Shown here: positions 25,653-34,120 of the stretch, piece after piece
How positions within the stretch are numbered: position 1 is the first letter of the stretch
Layout: every line of letters starts with the position of its first letter
Origin: Rhodanobacter ginsengisoli
GTDB taxonomy: Bacteria > Pseudomonadota > Gammaproteobacteria > Xanthomonadales > Rhodanobacteraceae
NCBI RefSeq assembly: GCF_042657065.1
Contig: NZ_JBHSNF010000001.1
Coordinates: 1,116,001 to 1,180,000 of the forward strand
Reading direction: 5' to 3'
Length of the DNA: 64,000 nt
Position numbers and translations under genes: made by a program
Notes under the pieces: model-generated
What the model saw: the letters and a program-made list of their open reading frames with translations, nothing else
Told to the model about the DNA's origin: nothing
The model's database searches: none

Positions 25653-26756
25653 TCAGGGCATGGCGGGTTGCCACGCAGGCAGCGCGACCTGCAGCAGTTC
25701 CCCGTCGTCGGAGCAGTCGTCGAATTGCGGCTGCATGCCGGACGGAACCACGAATGCGTCGCCTGCCGTCAGCCGCGTCGCGGGCAGCCGGTCGACGCGC
25801 AGGCTCATGCTTCCCCGCAGCACGAAGCCAAACGCGAACATCCGGTCCTGCAATGCGGGCACGTCGGCAGATTCGCTTGCCGGTTCCCGGCGCAACACCC
25901 GCGCATCGACCAGTCCGCCGGTGGCTGCGGCGAGACCGAGGTCGCGCAGCGCCCAACCGGAGTCCGGCAGGTGGCTCCAGCGCGCCTTTTCCGCCTGGTG
26001 GAACACGAAGCGCTGGCCGTCGTAATCGCGGGCCGGCAACCGGCGGCCGGTCGGCAGCTGCATCGTGTGGTCCAGATGGGTCATGTGTTCGGCCGGGCTG
26101 CCGATCTCGATCACCTCCAGGCCGTCCGACGATTCCAGCACCCGATGCCGGATGCGCGGCGGTTGCAGTACGCAGTCGCCCGCGCGCATCACGAACGGGT
26201 CGCCCTGATCCTCGTAAACCAGGCGTACCCAGCCGCGATGGCAGTAGATCAGCTGCAGGCGGATGTCGTGATAGTGCACGTTGTCGCCCACCGGGCCGCC
26301 GACGGGGATGCGGATATGCGAGGCGATGAACTGGCCGCCCTGGCGATCGGGGATCAGATCGCGGTACTGCATGCCGGCACGACCGGATTTCCAGGCGCCC
26401 GGCCGGTCGTCGAAGTGCTGGATGCCCGGGCTGGGCTGCAGTGGCGGCAGGCGTATCGGAAGTCGGGCCGGGCCGAACTCGATGCGGGTGCGGTTGGGTG
26501 CGACGAGCGCTGCGCGGTCGACGCCCCGGGCGGTGCCCAGGCGGAGCACGCCGGCATCGCCTTCATGGGCCGTGTCCAGCCGCAGGCGCAGGCCGTAGCC
26601 GCTGAGCTGGGCAATCCGCGGATCATCGGCGGGCATGATGCTGTCGAGGCGGAACCCGAGCGTGTCGACGAAGAAGCGCAGGGTCTCGGAGAGGTTGCCG
26701 GCGGGCAGCACGCACTCCGCCAGTTCGATCTCGGGGTCGGCAGCAGTTTCAGGCAT
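25653..26756 (-). CDS. Fusion of a VOC (glyoxalase-like) domain and tandem cupin domains
   Basis: The 367-residue protein begins with a VOC-type domain (ELAECVLPAGNLSETLRFFVDTLGF, up to about residue 95). After it comes a cupin with VHYHDIRLQLIYCHRGWVRLVYEDQG and a second cupin near the C-terminus (MFAFGFVLRGSMSLRVD, AGDAFVVPSG). The first cupin keeps histidines suited to metal binding; the second lacks a full His set. The reaction is unknown. The order of domains is unusual and suggests an enzyme or sensor for a small carbonyl or sugar-like compound. Confidence 0.75.
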   Translation of the reverse strand: MPETAADPEIELAECVLPAGNLSETLRFFVDTLGFRLDSIMPADDPRIAQLSGYGLRLRLDTAHEGDAGVLRLGTARGVDRAALVAPNRTRIEFGPARLPIRLPPLQPSPGIQHFDDRPGAWKSGRAGMQYRDLIPDRQGGQFIASHIRIPVGGPVGDNVHYHDIRLQLIYCHRGWVRLVYEDQGDPFVMRAGDCVLQPPRIRHRVLESSDGLEVIEIGSPAEHMTHLDHTMQLPTGRRLPARDYDGQRFVFHQAEKARWSHLPDSGWALRDLGLAAATGGLVDARVLRREPASESADVPALQDRMFAFGFVLRGSMSLRVDRLPATRLTAGDAFVVPSGMQPQFDDCSDDGELLQVALPAWQPAMP

Positions 26757-26876
26757 GCGTGGGGATCCCTGCTCGGTTGCGATGGCTGGAAGTATGCCGC
26801 CGATGGGTGCGACACGGGCAGGGCGCGCGATCGTGCGCAGCGGATCGCATGGCCGGTTCCGGTCGGCGTGTCCTCC

Positions 26877-27755
26877 TCACGGCGCGCCGGCAGTCGTCGC
26901 CTTGCGCCCCGCCATGTGCCGCAGATACGCCAGCAACGCGTCCAGCTCCACATCGGACAGCGTCTGTCGATCGAAGCCGGACATCTTCGCCTGCGGCCAG
27001 CGGTGCAGCGACTGCGGGTTGCGGACGTAGGCACGCAGCAGCTCGTTGCCCAGGTATTCGGTGGGATTGTGCGGCAGGTTCAGATCCGGTCCGAGTTTCG
27101 CGTCACCCTCGCCGTTCAGCGTATGGCAGGCGAAGCAGGTGCGCTGGAACACCGCGAAGCCACGTCGCACTTCGCTGCCCGCCGGCAGGGACGGATCGGG
27201 CAGGATCGCCGGAAAGCGTTCGGCCACGCCAGCCAGCTGGCGGATCGCGGCGAGCTGGTATGGCCACTGCTCGGGGCCGATGTGCGCGGCCTGCGGCTGT
27301 GTCCAGACCAGATAGAACGGACCGGCATGGCCATGGCCGCTGGCAAGCGCCGGCCATGGCTGCGCCGGATCCTCGATCGCCAGCCAGGCCACACTGCCGT
27401 GACCGTTCAGGATCAGCGCGGCCGGAATCTCGGCGGCAAAGCCGTCGGTGGCGACGAACTGCAGATGATCGTCGGGCGCTATGCCGTCGAGCAGGGCGCG
27501 CAGCGGTATCGCGCGGTAGTGCATGACCCGCCCGAACGCCACGTCGGCCGGTACCGTGATGCGGCGGACATCCTTGCGCTGCAGCAGCTCGGCGGTGTGG
27601 TAGACGCGGACGCCATGGCCCAGCTCGAGCTTCAGTTCGGCCGCCCGGATCGTCGGCGCGAGGGCCAGCAGGTTCAGGGCCAGGCCCGCCAACAACCGTT
27701 TCAAGGTGTTCCCGTGCAAGACAGTTGCCCCTGTGTGCTTGATTCGTGCGGTCAT
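26877..27755 (-). CDS. Exported c-type cytochrome with an N-terminal molybdopterin-oxidoreductase-like domain
   Basis: The 292-residue protein has a signal peptide (LKRLLAGLALNLLALAPTIRA). A middle region (RAIPLRALLDGIAPDDHLQFVATDGFAAEIPA) resembles the fold of sulfite-oxidase-type molybdopterin domains without recognisable cofactor residues. A C-terminal cytochrome c domain has the haem motif CFACH and a likely axial Met in AKMSGF. It should carry electrons in the periplasm. The ATG at 27755 is used; TTG codons nearer the signal peptide are possible. Confidence 0.75.
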   Translation of the reverse strand: MTARIKHTGATVLHGNTLKRLLAGLALNLLALAPTIRAAELKLELGHGVRVYHTAELLQRKDVRRITVPADVAFGRVMHYRAIPLRALLDGIAPDDHLQFVATDGFAAEIPAALILNGHGSVAWLAIEDPAQPWPALASGHGHAGPFYLVWTQPQAAHIGPEQWPYQLAAIRQLAGVAERFPAILPDPSLPAGSEVRRGFAVFQRTCFACHTLNGEGDAKLGPDLNLPHNPTEYLGNELLRAYVRNPQSLHRWPQAKMSGFDRQTLSDVELDALLAYLRHMAGRKATTAGAP

Positions 27756-28099
27756 CGGCAGCCACGCCGGTTCACCGCGATCACGCCCTTCAGCGGCCGG
27801 ATCCGGTGCGGCCATCGACTGCGGGTGGGGCGATGGTAGCGCCGAACCGCGCGATCATGCGGCGCCTCGTGTGCGGGGGCGGCCGGGGTTCGGTGGGGGT
27901 GGTCACGCGGCCCTCGAAATTCGTTCGGCCGTCTACATCATTTTCACGTCTCGATACCATCGGGAGGCGGATCATCCCGTCGATGAGCAATGGCTCTTCG
28001 ATGTATTCGTGGAGGGGGCGCGCGAAAGTGAGCTGTAGCCGCGCTGAATATCGCCCCGGCAGACCTTGAACCTTTTTCCGGTCGACCGCACTAACCTTT

Positions 28100-28225
28100 T
28101 GTATCGCCGTGAGGGCGACAGGAAGCGGCACAGATCACCGTGTTGCTGAGGGGCTGGTCTTTCCTCCTCTGGAGACCGCCTGACAAACCTCATCAGTCCT
28201 CCCCTGGCTGATGAGGTTTTTTTTT
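28100..28225 (+). ncRNA. Candidate trans-acting small RNA with anti-Shine-Dalgarno loops
   Basis: This gap between a minus-strand cytochrome gene and pncB holds a stack of hairpins ending in a strong terminator. They are a small stem at 28104-28118, then GGTCT/AGACC (28156-28177) with loop TTCCTCCTCTGG, then an 11-bp stem AACCTCATCAG/CTGATGAGGTT (28186-28218) with loop TCCTCCCCTGG and a T-run to 28225. Both large loops expose CCTCC, complementary to ribosome-binding sites. The form recalls sX13 of Xanthomonas (from memory). The 5' end is estimated; a TTGAAC box lies at 28066-28071. A pncB leader attenuator is the alternative. Confidence 0.5.
28186..28225 (+). terminator. Strong intrinsic terminator ahead of pncB
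   Basis: An 11-bp perfect stem with an 11-nt C-rich loop is followed by an uninterrupted T-tract (28217-28225). It ends any transcript coming from upstream 85 nt before pncB starts. Confidence 0.9.
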
Positions 28226-28309
28226 GCCTCCGCCGGGCAGTTCACGGGGGGAGGCCTCCGGCATGGATAATGGTCGGCGCAGGCAACCCCTTCCCCGCTT
28301 GAGCCACTG

Positions 28310-29494
28310 ATGATCATCGATTCGCTGCTCGACACCGACCTGTACAAGTTCTCGATGATGCAGGTGGTGCTGCATCAGTATCCGGCCGCACAGGTCGAGT
28401 ACCGTTTCAAGTGTCGCAACCCGGGCATCGACCTGGTGCCATGCATCGCGGAAATCCGCGCCGAGCTGGCGGCGCTGTGCCAGCTGCGTTTCACCGTGGA
28501 CGAGCTGGACTATCTGCGCAGCTGGCGCTTCATCAAGAGCGACTTCGTGGATTTCCTGGGGCTGTTCCAGCTCAACGAGAAGTACGTGCAGATCAGCCCC
28601 GCGGCGGCGGGCAACGGCGAGATCGAGATCCGCATCCGCGGACCGTGGCTGCACACGATCCTGTTCGAGGTGCCGCTGCTGGCGATCGTCAACGAGGTGT
28701 ATTTCCGGCGGACCAGCGCAGGCCTGGATCTTGCCGAGGGTCGACGGCGACTGCGCGAGAAGATCGCGCTGTTGCGCGATACGCCGGACTACGCGGGTTG
28801 CCGGATCGCCGACTACGGCACGCGTCGGCGTTACTCGCGGACGTGGCATGAGGAAGTGGTGACCACGCTGCGTGACGATCTGGGGGCGCAACTGGCCGGC
28901 ACCAGCAACGTGTGGCTGGCGCGCAAGCTGCAGCTGACCCCGCTGGGTACGCTGGCGCACGAATACCTGCAGGCGCACCAGGCACTGGGCCCGCGCCTGC
29001 GTGATTCGCAGGTGGCCGCGCTGGAGGCATGGGCGAGGGAGTATCGCGGCGATCTCGGCATCGCGTTGTCCGATGTCTACGGACTCAACGCGTTCCTGCG
29101 CGATTTCGACATGTACTTCTGCAAGCTGTTCGACGGTACCCGGCACGACTCCGGTGATCCGTTCGAATGGGGCGAGAAGGTACTCGCGCACTACGGCGCG
29201 AACCGGGTGGATCCGCGCAACAAGGTGCTGGTCTTCAGCGACGGGCTCGACATTCCCAAGGTGATGCAGCTGTACACGCACTTCCGTGGGCGCTGCCTGC
29301 TGGCGTTCGGCGTCGGCACCAACCTCACCAATGACGTGGGGCCGCAGCCGCTCAACATCGTGATCAAGATGATCCGCTGCAACGGCCAGCCGGTGGCCAA
29401 GCTGAGCGATTCGCCCGGCAAGAACATGTGCGAGGACAAGGCCTACGTGACGTACCTGCGGCAGGTGTTCGAGATTCCCGCCGTCGAGGACTGA
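28310..29494 (+). CDS. pncB: Nicotinate phosphoribosyltransferase
   Basis: PncB converts nicotinate and PRPP to nicotinate mononucleotide in the NAD salvage pathway. The 394-residue protein matches the family throughout: LLDTDLYKFSMMQVVLHQYP at the N-terminus, YGTRRRYSRTWHEEVV in the middle, DVYGLNAFLRDFD, and GTNLTNDVGPQPLNIVIKM near the end. It is preceded by a strong terminator and a possible small RNA, so its own promoter must lie in the 85 nt between. Confidence 0.96.
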   Translation: MIIDSLLDTDLYKFSMMQVVLHQYPAAQVEYRFKCRNPGIDLVPCIAEIRAELAALCQLRFTVDELDYLRSWRFIKSDFVDFLGLFQLNEKYVQISPAAAGNGEIEIRIRGPWLHTILFEVPLLAIVNEVYFRRTSAGLDLAEGRRRLREKIALLRDTPDYAGCRIADYGTRRRYSRTWHEEVVTTLRDDLGAQLAGTSNVWLARKLQLTPLGTLAHEYLQAHQALGPRLRDSQVAALEAWAREYRGDLGIALSDVYGLNAFLRDFDMYFCKLFDGTRHDSGDPFEWGEKVLAHYGANRVDPRNKVLVFSDGLDIPKVMQLYTHFRGRCLLAFGVGTNLTNDVGPQPLNIVIKMIRCNGQPVAKLSDSPGKNMCEDKAYVTYLRQVFEIPAVED

Positions 29495-29612
29495 GCCGCG
29501 CCGGGTAGCGATCCGGCGGCTGCGTCCCGCGGGTGCACGGCCGGACTTCGCCGGGTGACCGGCGCGATGGCGTAGACTGCCTGATCAGGTCTTCTTTCGA
29601 CGGAGTGCGTGC

Positions 29613-30098
29613 ATGTCAAGTGTCTACGATTTCACTGTCAACGATATCGACGGCAAGCCCCGCTCGCTGGCCGAATGGCGTGGCAAGAGGCTGTTGATCG
29701 TCAATGTCGCGTCCAAGTGTGGTTTCACCCCGCAATACAAGGGACTGGAAACGCTGTGGCAGGACCAGCGTGACATCGGGCTGGTGGTGCTGGGTTTTCC
29801 GTGCGACCAGTTCGGTCATCAGGAACCCGGCGACGAGGCCGAGATCAAGAGCTTCTGCACGACCCAGTACGACGTCACCTTCCCGATGTTCGCCAAGGTC
29901 GAGGTGAACGGCGACAACGCCGATCCGCTGTACAAGTGGCTTAAGAGCGAGGGCAAGGGCATCCTCGGCAGCGAAGCGATCAAATGGAACTTCACCAAGT
30001 TCCTGGTCGATACCGAGGGTCAGGTGGTGAAGCGCTACGCTTCCACCGACACGCCGGAGAAGATCGGCAAGGACATGCTGGTCCGACTCGGCGGCTGA
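29613..30098 (+). CDS. Glutathione peroxidase (cysteine type)
   Basis: The 161-residue protein has the peroxidatic cysteine in NVASKCGFTPQY, the glutamine in GFPCDQFGHQEPG and the tryptophan in KWNFTKFLVD, the family's catalytic set. Bacterial cysteine-type members often use thioredoxin rather than glutathione. It acts in the cytoplasm against peroxides. It is convergent with dacB, 16 nt apart. Confidence 0.94.
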   Translation: MSSVYDFTVNDIDGKPRSLAEWRGKRLLIVNVASKCGFTPQYKGLETLWQDQRDIGLVVLGFPCDQFGHQEPGDEAEIKSFCTTQYDVTFPMFAKVEVNGDNADPLYKWLKSEGKGILGSEAIKWNFTKFLVDTEGQVVKRYASTDTPEKIGKDMLVRLGG

Positions 30099-30114
30099 AC
30101 CCGGACGCCTGCGT

Positions 30115-31647
30115 TCAGTCGCGTCCGCGGTAGTTGGCCAGCAGCACGGCGATCGCATCCACGTCGGTGCTGGCATCCGGTGCATCGGCGGGGCGGTCGT
30201 AGTTGTTGAGCATGATCGCGAACGCCAGGTGTTCGCCCGACGCGCTGGTGACATAACCGGCCAGGCAGGACACGTAGCTCATGCTGCCGGTCTTCGCGTG
30301 CACATTGTTTTCGGCGGCGGTGCGGCGCATCCGGCCGATCAGGGTGCCGTCGACGCCAGCGATCGGCAGCGCCTCGCGCACCATCGCGGCATACGGTTGA
30401 GCCGCCAGGTAGACCAGGATGCGCACCAGCGCTTGCGGCGTGACCAGATCGCGCCGCGACAGCCCGGTGCCCTCGCCAAGCAGGCTGGCCGATGGCGGGA
30501 TGCCGATCTCGCCCAGCAATTGCCCGAGTACCGCAATACCGCGGCTTTCGGTACTGCTGAACCCGGTGTCGACCGGGTCTTGCACATGCGCACCCACGTT
30601 CAGCAACAGGTTCTGCAGGTACAGGTTCTGCGAGCGCTTCAGACCGCGTTGCAGGATCTCCTGCAACGGTGGCGACAGCACTTCGCCGAGCAGGCCGGCT
30701 TGTGCGAGCAGGGCGCGATCATCCTGCGGCCAGTGCAGCACCCGCAGCTTGCCGGTGACTCGAATGCCGTGACGCTTCAATGCCTCGCGCAACTGCAAGC
30801 CCGCCAGTTGTGCCGGATCGGGCACGGCCAGCTTGAAGTGCTGTGCCGGGCCATCGGCTGCGATGTCGCCGAACGCATGCACGGTGTCCTGGCCCGGCGC
30901 GCGATACAGGTTGATGTCGTCGGGCGTGCCCGGCGCGGCGGTGAGCAGCTCGCCTGCCACGTCGGGGCGGGCGTCGCTCGGCTCGAACTGCAGCCGTGCC
31001 GGACGACCGGCCGCCGCGCCCGGGCTCACGGTGACCTGGACGATATTTTCCTGCACGCTGAGCGCCGAAGCCGGTACCGCGAACGAGCTCTGCAGGTCAT
31101 CCGCCTCCCAGCCGCTGCCGTAGGCCGGGCCGGCGAAATAACTGTCGTCGGCAATCAGGTCGCCGCGCACCAGGGTCACGTTGCGTGCGGCCATCTGGCT
31201 GGCCAACTGGTCGGCCCAGTCGGCGCTGCCGGCCGTGCCGAGCGTGGGGTCGCCGGTACCGTAAAGAACCAGATCACCATGAAGCCGGCCGTGCGCGATA
31301 CGCCCACTGGCCAGCAACCGGGTCGGCATCCGGTACTCCGGGCCCAGCGTGGAGAGACTCAGCGCCGCGGTGAACAGCTTCGCGGTGGATGCCGGCTGCA
31401 GCAACTGGTCGGCCCGATGGGCGAACAAGGTGTGCCCGCTGTCGAGCGAGACCACCGCAATGCCCCAGCTGGCCCCGGAAAAACGCGGTTGATCGATCAG
31501 CGCATCGATCCGCGCCGCCAGCGCGGCCTGGTTGCCGGCGGCCGGCGGCTCCGCAGCGGTCGCCAGCATCGTTGCGGCGAGCAGCCAGGCGGCCATCGGC
31601 AGGCGGAGGGACAGGTGGTGCAGGCAGCATCGTGACAGTTGAATCAT
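30115..31647 (-). CDS. dacB: D-alanyl-D-alanine carboxypeptidase/endopeptidase DacB (PBP4 type)
   Basis: This 510-residue penicillin-binding protein trims or cuts peptidoglycan crosslinks in the periplasm. It has an N-terminal signal segment (PMAAWLLAATMLATAA), the SxxK motif in QPASTAKLFTAAL, and KTG in HAKTGSMSYVSCLAGYV. The large insert between SxxK and the second motif is typical of class C PBP4-type enzymes. It diverges from slyD. Confidence 0.92.
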   Translation of the reverse strand: MIQLSRCCLHHLSLRLPMAAWLLAATMLATAAEPPAAGNQAALAARIDALIDQPRFSGASWGIAVVSLDSGHTLFAHRADQLLQPASTAKLFTAALSLSTLGPEYRMPTRLLASGRIAHGRLHGDLVLYGTGDPTLGTAGSADWADQLASQMAARNVTLVRGDLIADDSYFAGPAYGSGWEADDLQSSFAVPASALSVQENIVQVTVSPGAAAGRPARLQFEPSDARPDVAGELLTAAPGTPDDINLYRAPGQDTVHAFGDIAADGPAQHFKLAVPDPAQLAGLQLREALKRHGIRVTGKLRVLHWPQDDRALLAQAGLLGEVLSPPLQEILQRGLKRSQNLYLQNLLLNVGAHVQDPVDTGFSSTESRGIAVLGQLLGEIGIPPSASLLGEGTGLSRRDLVTPQALVRILVYLAAQPYAAMVREALPIAGVDGTLIGRMRRTAAENNVHAKTGSMSYVSCLAGYVTSASGEHLAFAIMLNNYDRPADAPDASTDVDAIAVLLANYRGRD

Positions 31648-31763
31648 GCCCCCAGTATCGCCAATCCGGTCGGCGCCTGCAGGGGGTTCGGCGTTGTTCT
31701 GGTAACCTTGTCAGCTCGTGTCGGCACCTGGCCGGCGGATTTGAACCTATTCGCGAGACGTTT

Positions 31764-32246
31764 ATGCAGATTGCCCAGAACTCCGTTGCTGCCTTCCATT
31801 ACACGCTGACCGACGACCAGAACCAGGTCATCGACAGTTCCGAAGGTCGCGATCCGCTGACCTACCTGCACGGCAGCGGCCAGATCGTGCCGGGGCTGGA
31901 AAAGCAGATGGAAGGCCGTTCGGTCGGCGACAAGTTCACCGCCGACGTGGCACCCGAAGAGGGCTACGGCGTGCACCACGCCGAGCTGATGCAGGAAGTG
32001 CCGCGGGAAGCTTTCCAGGGCGTCGAGGACATCCAGCCCGGCATGCAGTTCCAGGGGCGTGGCCCGCAGGGTGAGATCAACGTCACCGTGACCAGGGTCG
32101 AGGACGACAAGGTGTTCATCGACGGCAACCACCCGCTGGCCGGCAAGACCCTGCATTTCGCCATCGAAGTGACCGACGTGCGCGAGGCGAGTGCGGAAGA
32201 GCTGGAACACGGCCACGTGCACGGTGCCGGTGGCCATCAGCACTGA
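31764..32246 (+). CDS. slyD: FKBP-type peptidyl-prolyl isomerase SlyD
   Basis: The 160-residue protein combines an FKBP fold (FHYTLTDDQNQVIDSS, YLHGSGQIVPGLEKQMEG) with the inserted flap domain of SlyD (VHHAELMQEVPREAF) and a short His-rich tail (HGHVHGAGGHQH) that may bind nickel or zinc. It acts as a chaperone and prolyl isomerase in the cytoplasm. The tail is shorter than in E. coli SlyD. A bidirectional hairpin follows. Confidence 0.93.
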   Translation: MQIAQNSVAAFHYTLTDDQNQVIDSSEGRDPLTYLHGSGQIVPGLEKQMEGRSVGDKFTADVAPEEGYGVHHAELMQEVPREAFQGVEDIQPGMQFQGRGPQGEINVTVTRVEDDKVFIDGNHPLAGKTLHFAIEVTDVREASAEELEHGHVHGAGGHQH

Positions 32247-32280
32247 TCGCCCTGCGATCTGACGCGGCGCGTTGAAACAG

Positions 32281-32311
32281 ACGGCCCGGCGATGTCGAAT
32301 CGCCGGGCCGT
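32281..32311. terminator. Bidirectional hairpin between slyD and pldA
   Basis: ACGGCCCGGCGAT and ATCGCCGGGCCGT form a 13-bp perfect stem with a 5-nt loop. It sits between two convergent genes, 35 nt after slyD and 18 nt after pldA on the other strand. Confidence 0.7.
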
Positions 32312-32328
32312 CGTCGTTGGTGGACGGC

Positions 32329-33423
32329 TCAATACCAGTCGAGCAGCGAGACACCCAGCCCCACGTAGGTGGCGTTGTGGTTGTAGTCGATCAGGCTTTC
32401 GCCATAGCCCTTGAACACGTCGGCGTAGCCGCGAAGGTTGCCCGCGATCGGGAAGCTCCAGCTGAACCTGGCGGCGCCATGCTGGCGTCTGCCGCCGCGC
32501 AGCGAGTCGCGCAGCAACAGGCCGAACTCCTGGCCATGCCATTCGTGCACGATCTCCACCTCGCCGCGTCCCATGTAGTTGCTGATGTCGGGATTGTCGT
32601 CGGTGCTCTTCGACTCGGGAATGCGCCACCAGGGGCGAACCATCACGGTCCAGCCGTCGCGCTCGAAGCCGACATTCGCGATGACCCGGTTCCAGCCACG
32701 CGACAGCGGGTTGCCGCGGCCATTGGATTGATGATCTACCCCGATGCCCAGCAACCGGCCCTCCCAGCCGAACAGCCCATAGTGGGTGTCGAACACCAGC
32801 ATCGCTTCGGGCTCGTAGTCGGTCTCGCGGAACGGACGCGACAGCCGGGTGTTGTAGATCTGCCAGCGCGAGGACTGGGTATAGCCCACCCACACGTCGC
32901 CGTCATCACCGAAAACACCCTGCCATACCTTGGTTTTCAGGCTGAGCTGGAATTTGGCTTCGATGTTGTCCAGCTGTTCGCCCTGAGCCACGGTATTGTC
33001 GGGGTTGGGGCTGTGCGGCTGCTCGTTCTGGTTGCTGGTGGCGAAGGCCGGCAGCACGTAGACCGGCTTGTACCCGCGAATGTTGAAGGTGCCCAGCTTG
33101 CTTTCCGGGGTCAGCTCCCAGCGACTGTCGAGCAACGACAGCGGTTTGGCCACGGCGTCGTTGCCGGTCGCGGCCACCGCCGCTGCGCTGCTGGTGTCGC
33201 GGTTGAAGATGCCCGGAGCGCTGATCTCCCGATCGGCCCGTTTCTGTGCGACCGGCAGGTTCACCCGGCCGGTCACCTGGTCGTAACAGGCCAGCCGTTG
33301 CGCATCGCTCTCGATCGCGGTGCAGCCCCGGATATCGGTCGGGTCCGGGTTCTGCGCGTGCAGCGGACTGGCAACGATGCCTGCGGACAGCACCGCCAAG
33401 ACGGCAGCAGTCAATCGCTTCAT
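32329..33423 (-). CDS. pldA: Outer-membrane phospholipase A
   Basis: OMPLA hydrolyses phospholipids in the outer leaflet of the outer membrane and dimerises with calcium. The 364-residue protein has a signal peptide ending SPLHAQ, the catalytic His-Ser region GVDHQSNGRGNPLSRGWNR, and a beta-barrel-like C-terminus ending in Trp-Tyr. It is longer than the E. coli enzyme (about 290 residues) because of an N-terminal periplasmic extension with two cysteines (RGCTAIE, LACYDQV), common in this order. Confidence 0.92.
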   Translation of the reverse strand: MKRLTAAVLAVLSAGIVASPLHAQNPDPTDIRGCTAIESDAQRLACYDQVTGRVNLPVAQKRADREISAPGIFNRDTSSAAAVAATGNDAVAKPLSLLDSRWELTPESKLGTFNIRGYKPVYVLPAFATSNQNEQPHSPNPDNTVAQGEQLDNIEAKFQLSLKTKVWQGVFGDDGDVWVGYTQSSRWQIYNTRLSRPFRETDYEPEAMLVFDTHYGLFGWEGRLLGIGVDHQSNGRGNPLSRGWNRVIANVGFERDGWTVMVRPWWRIPESKSTDDNPDISNYMGRGEVEIVHEWHGQEFGLLLRDSLRGGRRQHGAARFSWSFPIAGNLRGYADVFKGYGESLIDYNHNATYVGLGVSLLDWY

Positions 33424-33537
33424 GAATAGGGTTCCAGACGGGGCGGCGCGCCAGTCTAGCGGCTCGGCTTCAAGCTACCGTGACTGGCACATGAAGGCGC
33501 CGGCCGCGGGGGCGGCCGGCGCAAGGGGCGGGGCGGA

Positions 33538-33927
33538 TTACTTGTTCGACAACCAGTGCTCGTATTCGCTCTTGCTGATGCGACCATCGCGATTGTGGTC
33601 GGCATACAGGAAATCGTTGGCGAGCAGCGGGTAGGCTGCGGCCTGATCCTCGGTGATGTATTTTCCGCCACCGGACAATTGTTTGAAATCCGGGGCCGGG
33701 CCGGCCTCCGGCGGCGGAGGCATGACCGAGTGCACAACCAGTTCGCCGGATGGCGTGTTCAGGGTGGCGGTGGCTGTCGGCGTAGCCGTGGCGGGAGCGG
33801 CTGCCGATGTTGCCGCTGCCGGTTCGGCGGGCGGTGACGTTGCAGGTGTGTCCTGTGCCAGCAGGCTGCCGGCGAACAGCAACGCGGAAGCGGTAACGAC
33901 GGTCAACAATGGCTTGCGTGATTTCAT
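33538..33927 (-). CDS. Exported EF-hand protein
   Basis: The 129-residue product has a signal peptide (PLLTVVTASALLFAGSLLAQ), an Ala/Pro/Thr-rich linker, and one good calcium loop near the C-terminus, DHNRDGRISKSE. A weaker, incomplete partner (TEDQAAAYPLLANDF) precedes it. It may bind calcium in the periplasm. The start at 33927 places the signal peptide at the N-terminus; a longer frame adds 19 residues without support. It is convergent with nothing and lies next to pldA on the same strand. Confidence 0.8.
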   Translation of the reverse strand: MKSRKPLLTVVTASALLFAGSLLAQDTPATSPPAEPAAATSAAAPATATPTATATLNTPSGELVVHSVMPPPPEAGPAPDFKQLSGGGKYITEDQAAAYPLLANDFLYADHNRDGRISKSEYEHWLSNK

Positions 33928-34081
33928 GGTCAAGACTCCATGCCAGAATGCTTCGGTGAGGTTGTGCGGATATCCGCCATTCATCGGGCGAGGTACTTCC
34001 GTGCCGGTGGCCCAACTCGAGATTCAAGCTAGCAGGGACTTTGTAAATGCCGGCTCAATATCCTGCCCATCCGGCCGTGAA

Positions 34082-34107
34082 GAAGCGGTGTCGTTGGGCA
34101 CCGCTTC
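34082..34107. other. Perfect hairpin just upstream of the ycaQ-type gene
   Basis: GAAGCGGTG and CACCGCTTC form a 9-bp stem with an 8-nt loop, ending 13 nt before the ATG at 34121. It occupies the place of the ribosome-binding site, which is otherwise not visible, so it may affect translation. Confidence 0.5.
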
Positions 34108-34120
34108 AGCTGGTCGCCAC

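Noticed and set aside
28100..28309. NAD-sensing riboswitch for pncB
   Set aside because: I cannot match the stems to a known NAD riboswitch, and the terminator with CCTCC loops fits a small RNA better. Attenuation of pncB is not excluded.
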